Source of the DNA: an uncultured Francisella sp.
GTDB lineage: Bacteria; Pseudomonadota; Gammaproteobacteria; Burkholderiales; Neisseriaceae
Length of the DNA stretch: 8,517 nt
Direction of reading: 5' to 3'
Assembly (NCBI GenBank): GCA_943914555.1
Contig: CALUCM010000034.1
Span: forward strand, 1 to 8,517
Below, one piece after another: positions 4,967 through 8,517 of this stretch. Position 1 is the stretch's first letter; each line of letters opens with the position of its first letter. The notes below the pieces were generated by a model, which saw only the letters and a program-made list of their open reading frames with translations, was not told the origin of the DNA and searched no databases. A program made the position numbers and the translations under genes.

Positions 4967-7900
4967 TTACTGAAGATTGTGCAATCTGCAATCAAGCTCT
5001 TTTATCTGTTCATTGCTGATATCCCATTGCCAAATTCCTCGATCTGATTTTTTATCTAGGCCACGTAAAAAAAGATAACGGATGCAAAATTGCTTGATTG
5101 GAAGCTTGGATATTTGGCACTGTCGATAGGCAGCTAGAGCGTATAAAAGTGCCTGTAGCTGATAATGATGCTTGAGAATGGCTATGGTTAAGGGTTGTTG
5201 TTCATAGTCGCTGATATGATTTCCTAAAAAATTTGATTTATAATCAATAAGATAAAGGGAGTCATCTTTGATAGCAAGACAGTCAATTACGCCGGCAAGG
5301 TAGGTCTCATCATATTCTAATGAAGGTGGATGATAAAGTTTATCTAATTTTAAGTTAGGGTAATGATTTTCTAACCATTGATTAATGATTTTTAGCGATA
5401 ATGTATTGGCAAAATAAAGGGTGAAAGCCATTTCTTTAATAACTTGTTCTGCTGCAAAATCTGCTAAAGAAAGTTGTTTTGCTAAAGGAGCATGTATGGT
5501 GTTTTCTAAGGTAGAGATAATAATTGCTTTTAAATGATCCCGATGATTAGAGGAAATAGCAGGATAGCTGTTTATTTGCTGCAGCGACAATTGTTGCTCT
5601 ATTGGTTGATGAAAGTCGATATTTTCTAGTAATTGGTGCCAAAAAATACCAGCTGCTGTTCCTCCTGGCATATTTAGAATAGTAAGCGGCTGTGTGACCG
5701 GGATTTCTAGCTCTTGTTCAATTTCTTTAGTAAATTGATGATCCGTGCTTGATTGTGTTGATTTATTCAAAAGCGTGTCAATAGCGGTATAACTGGTGTA
5801 ATCAGAGATAGGACGGCTGATATTTGGTCGGCTAGTTGCTGGTTTCAGAGGGGGAAGATGTTGTTGCCAATTATTTATTATCAGAGGAAGGTCCTCAATT
5901 AATTGAACTGTTGATCTATCAAAAGGTAATCGTTCATACCAATCTTGCCATAACTGCCAGCTACTTATATGTGTGGAGGATTCCTCAGAAGATTCATTTA
6001 TTATTAAGTGGTTTAATACGCCTGTTGATTCGCCAATAAATAAAACCAGTTGTTCTTCAGCACGAGTCATTGCAACATATAGCTGCCGCATTAGCTCTTG
6101 TTGCTTTTCTTCAGCCTCCAAATTATTATCTATCTCCATTTGTGGCACTTGTTTTTGCTGGCAGCCTAATTTATACAAAAAAGGGCAAATCACAATGGGA
6201 TACTGTAGCCCTTTGGCAGCATGGATGGTTATCACCTGCACAAGTTGTTCATCGCTTTCTAAGCGTAACACAGCGTTTTCTTCATCATGACGATTCATAG
6301 TATTGGCATATTCTTGCTCTTTGGTATAACGGATTTTATCTTCTAAATAATCAATTAAATTAAGAGGATCGGCAATTGTGAAAGCGTGTTGTCCCAATAA
6401 CTCGAATAGATGATTGAAATTAGTCAAAGTCCTCAATTGATTTTTTTGGATGAGTTGTTCTTCGAAGCCCAGTACTTTCTTTAGCCATTGGAATGCTGCG
6501 TAAATATTTTTGTTTTTCCAATAATCTAAAAAGTCCTGAAAAATAGGTAATAACTGTACTAAATTAGTTTGAGCAATATCCTTAGCATTTTTATTCCATA
6601 ATGGACTTGCTAACAAATAGTTAATTCTTTGAGTTAACTTACTTTTTTGCAAATCTGGTTGTTGTGATTCACACAGGTAATGCACTTGATAAACAGTTTT
6701 AAGCAAGGTAAGTATAGTCATTGCTTCTGTTGTGGCATAAATTGATTTTTTTTCTTCTGTTATGGCGTTAATATTTTTTCTAGATAGCGCTTGAATAATG
6801 TCTTCTGCTTCACTATGCTTAGATACTAAAATAGCAATGTCTTGACTGTGTAATAATCGATTTTTGTAAGAAAGGTTCCCTTGATTAACTTGTAATAAGA
6901 GATCATCGACATACTGAGCTACTTGTTCAGAGATTTTTTTCTCTTGCGCACGAATTAACACAAGAGAAGGCAGCATTTTATTATCCTGCCTTAGATAAAA
7001 CTTTTCTCTTGATGGATCAACAGGATAAAATGTAATAGATTCACTTTTAAAGGCTTGTTGCGGTGCGTTGAATAGGTGATTGATAATGCGTACTAAGGAG
7101 GCTATACTGCGATAATTAGTGTTCATGGTGAAATGATGATGTGCAACTTGTTTCATAGATGAATAAATGTTGATATCAGCTCCACGAAAGCGATAGATTG
7201 ACTGTTTGGGATCACCAACAAAAAAAAGAGGTGTTTGCGGGTTAATAAAGAGGTGCTTGATGATAGCGGATTGCCTTTTATCAGTATCTTGAAACTCATC
7301 GACCATGATATAGCGATATTGCTCATTGATTTTTTTAATTAAATTCTGACTTACACTGTTTTGCTTCTGTAAAACCTCCTGAAGGTCAGTTAGTAAGTCA
7401 TCATAACTGCGCATAGTGGAGGTCTTTTTGTATTCACTCAGACGCTGTTGTACATAATGTATCATTCTATTTTTTTCCAAGCGCATTAGGTATTTTTTAC
7501 ACTCTAAATAATCATCTATTAGTGAAGGAATTTTTTCTAAATATGATATTTCTAGAAAAGCATTTCTCGCTATTATTTTTTTTTCATGAGAAACATTTTT
7601 GATCAAAAAATCACTATTAAATGATAAATTATTACATGCTTTACAGAGCTTTTGGCAAGTACGCTTATCAGAAAATTTCATGTAAATAGATAGTAATGGT
7701 TCCTGCATTATCTTTATTAAATCTTGATAAACACTTAATTTAAACTTATTTTCATTAATTATTTTTTTACCAAAAAGTGCTATAAAATTATTTGCTTTAT
7801 GCTGGCTTAACTGTTCTTTAATATGAGAAAGCTGTTTTTTTGTTTCTTGCCATTTTTGAAGATAGCTTATTCTTTCTTTATTTCCTTGTATAAAATCGCT

Positions 7901-8509
7901 CAATGATTTTTGATAAAGTTGGCTGCGAATACTATAGTATAAAGAGTTTGGAGTCTCTCTTTCGATAAAAAATAGTTCGCTTATCACAGAATCATTAGAT
8001 ATATATCGGCGTAAATAGTCTTTAATATATTCTTGTATTTGCTCGGTGTGTTCATTAATAATATCTATATATAAAGGGCTACCAATTAAAAAATTTTCTT
8101 GCTGTAATAAATGCTTAGAAAAAGCGTGTAAAGTATAAATTTCTGCTTGATTAAAACGCTCAATTTGTTGTTCAATATGGGCATGAATATTAGTAATAGA
8201 TAAGTTATTTTTCTTGATGACATACCGTAGTTTGTCTAAAAAAGTATCTTGATGAGGGATTTTATCTTGATTAAGTGCTTTTTTGACATCAATTAATCTT
8301 TGTCGTAAGCGTTTTTTTAGTTCTTCAGTAGCTGCTTTACTAAAAGTCAATACTAAGATTTGCTCGATAGATGACTGTTCCAAGACAATAAGACGTATAT
8401 AGATTGAGGCAATTCCATAGGTTTTTCCTGTTCCCGCTGAAGCTTCAATAAAATTAATACCTGAGAGAGGGATATCAAAAGGATCAAAATAATTTGGTAT
8501 AGTAGACAT
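4967..8509 (-). CDS. recB: RecB, exodeoxyribonuclease V beta subunit (helicase-nuclease)
   Basis: This 1180-residue protein, the same length as E. coli RecB, is the 3'-to-5' SF1A helicase and nuclease subunit of RecBCD, which processes double-strand ends and loads RecA. Helicase motifs appear in order: Walker A EASAGTGKT (22-30), motif II VDEFQDTD (403-410), motif III GDPKQSIYRFRGAD (432-445), motif IV NYRS (465-468), motif V TIHAAKGLQYP (761-771) and motif VI LYVAMTRAEEQ (810-820). The C-terminal nuclease domain has H958, E1026, D1076 (GVID) and D1089/K1091 (LIDYKSN), matching E. coli H956, E1020, D1067, D1080 and K1082, then the YQLQALLY helix (1116-1123) and LFLRGLD (1146-1152). Residues 190-340 are the poorly conserved, Lys- and Asn-rich arm. 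ATG at 8509 puts the Walker loop at the usual distance from the N-terminus; only 8 bases upstream are visible, so a start beyond the edge is not strictly excluded. recD is not downstream; recA follows after 169 bases. Confidence 0.97.
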   Translation of the reverse strand: MSTIPNYFDPFDIPLSGINFIEASAGTGKTYGIASIYIRLIVLEQSSIEQILVLTFSKAATEELKKRLRQRLIDVKKALNQDKIPHQDTFLDKLRYVIKKNNLSITNIHAHIEQQIERFNQAEIYTLHAFSKHLLQQENFLIGSPLYIDIINEHTEQIQEYIKDYLRRYISNDSVISELFFIERETPNSLYYSIRSQLYQKSLSDFIQGNKERISYLQKWQETKKQLSHIKEQLSQHKANNFIALFGKKIINENKFKLSVYQDLIKIMQEPLLSIYMKFSDKRTCQKLCKACNNLSFNSDFLIKNVSHEKKIIARNAFLEISYLEKIPSLIDDYLECKKYLMRLEKNRMIHYVQQRLSEYKKTSTMRSYDDLLTDLQEVLQKQNSVSQNLIKKINEQYRYIMVDEFQDTDKRQSAIIKHLFINPQTPLFFVGDPKQSIYRFRGADINIYSSMKQVAHHHFTMNTNYRSIASLVRIINHLFNAPQQAFKSESITFYPVDPSREKFYLRQDNKMLPSLVLIRAQEKKISEQVAQYVDDLLLQVNQGNLSYKNRLLHSQDIAILVSKHSEAEDIIQALSRKNINAITEEKKSIYATTEAMTILTLLKTVYQVHYLCESQQPDLQKSKLTQRINYLLASPLWNKNAKDIAQTNLVQLLPIFQDFLDYWKNKNIYAAFQWLKKVLGFEEQLIQKNQLRTLTNFNHLFELLGQHAFTIADPLNLIDYLEDKIRYTKEQEYANTMNRHDEENAVLRLESDEQLVQVITIHAAKGLQYPIVICPFLYKLGCQQKQVPQMEIDNNLEAEEKQQELMRQLYVAMTRAEEQLVLFIGESTGVLNHLIINESSEESSTHISSWQLWQDWYERLPFDRSTVQLIEDLPLIINNWQQHLPPLKPATSRPNISRPISDYTSYTAIDTLLNKSTQSSTDHQFTKEIEQELEIPVTQPLTILNMPGGTAAGIFWHQLLENIDFHQPIEQQLSLQQINSYPAISSNHRDHLKAIIISTLENTIHAPLAKQLSLADFAAEQVIKEMAFTLYFANTLSLKIINQWLENHYPNLKLDKLYHPPSLEYDETYLAGVIDCLAIKDDSLYLIDYKSNFLGNHISDYEQQPLTIAILKHHYQLQALLYALAAYRQCQISKLPIKQFCIRYLFLRGLDKKSDRGIWQWDISNEQIKELDCRLHNLQ

Positions 8510-8517
8510 ATCTGTCT

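Noticed and set aside
5836..6300. Several plus-strand open frames inside recB
   Set aside because: They lie opposite the motif V/VI part of recB (one overlaps conserved helicase codons), have no ribosome-binding sites and encode Cys/Ser-rich, low-information peptides.
1..8517. Defence island, CRISPR array, insertion sequence or toxin-antitoxin pair
   Set aside because: No regularly spaced repeats, transposase motifs, terminal inverted repeats or paired small genes were seen. All of the complete genes belong to recognisable housekeeping-type families.

Overview
This AT-rich window is chromosomal in character and carries five complete genes on the minus strand, in the order recB, recA, ppx/gppA, an rmlD-like reductase and a yrdC-like gene, plus the last 29 codons of a plus-strand gene at the left edge. 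RecA is collinear with gammaproteobacterial RecA, and RecB has the 1180-residue length and architecture of the enterobacterial protein. The base composition and the style of the proteins suggest a low-GC gammaproteobacterium, perhaps near Legionellales. That placement is an inference from impression only, not from a search.

From left to right: positions 1-90 hold the C-terminus of a probable outer-membrane or secreted protein, followed by a clear intrinsic terminator (109-140). Positions 141-349 are an AT-rich gap between convergent genes in which I see no gene, only a stem-loop (312-339) just past the yrdC-like gene. Next come the divergent YrdC/Sua5-type protein (350-1117), a 133-base gap with a possible promoter and inverted repeat, and the RmlD-like sugar-nucleotide reductase (1251-2123). 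The reductase overlaps the exopolyphosphatase gene (2123-3613) by one base. A 140-base gap precedes recA (3754-4797), a 169-base gap with an 8-base direct repeat precedes recB (4967-8509), and recB starts 8 bases from the right edge.

RecB (helicase-nuclease subunit of RecBCD) and RecA (recombinase) act one after the other in double-strand break repair: RecBCD resects the end and loads RecA on the single strand. Their adjacency is functionally sensible but is not the familiar recC-ptrA-recB-recD or recA-recX order. Ppx/GppA and the reductase are probably co-transcribed. Polyphosphate or (p)ppGpp metabolism, nucleotide-sugar reduction and the YrdC protein have no obvious shared pathway with the repair genes, so the run looks like housekeeping genes lying in the same direction rather than one system.

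I found no mobile element, CRISPR array, tRNA, rRNA, toxin-antitoxin pair or defence cassette. The points worth a second look are the degenerate active-site motifs in the YrdC-like and RmlD-like proteins, a substitution next to the catalytic glutamate of RecA, and the recA upstream region, which has no recognisable LexA box but does have a direct repeat.
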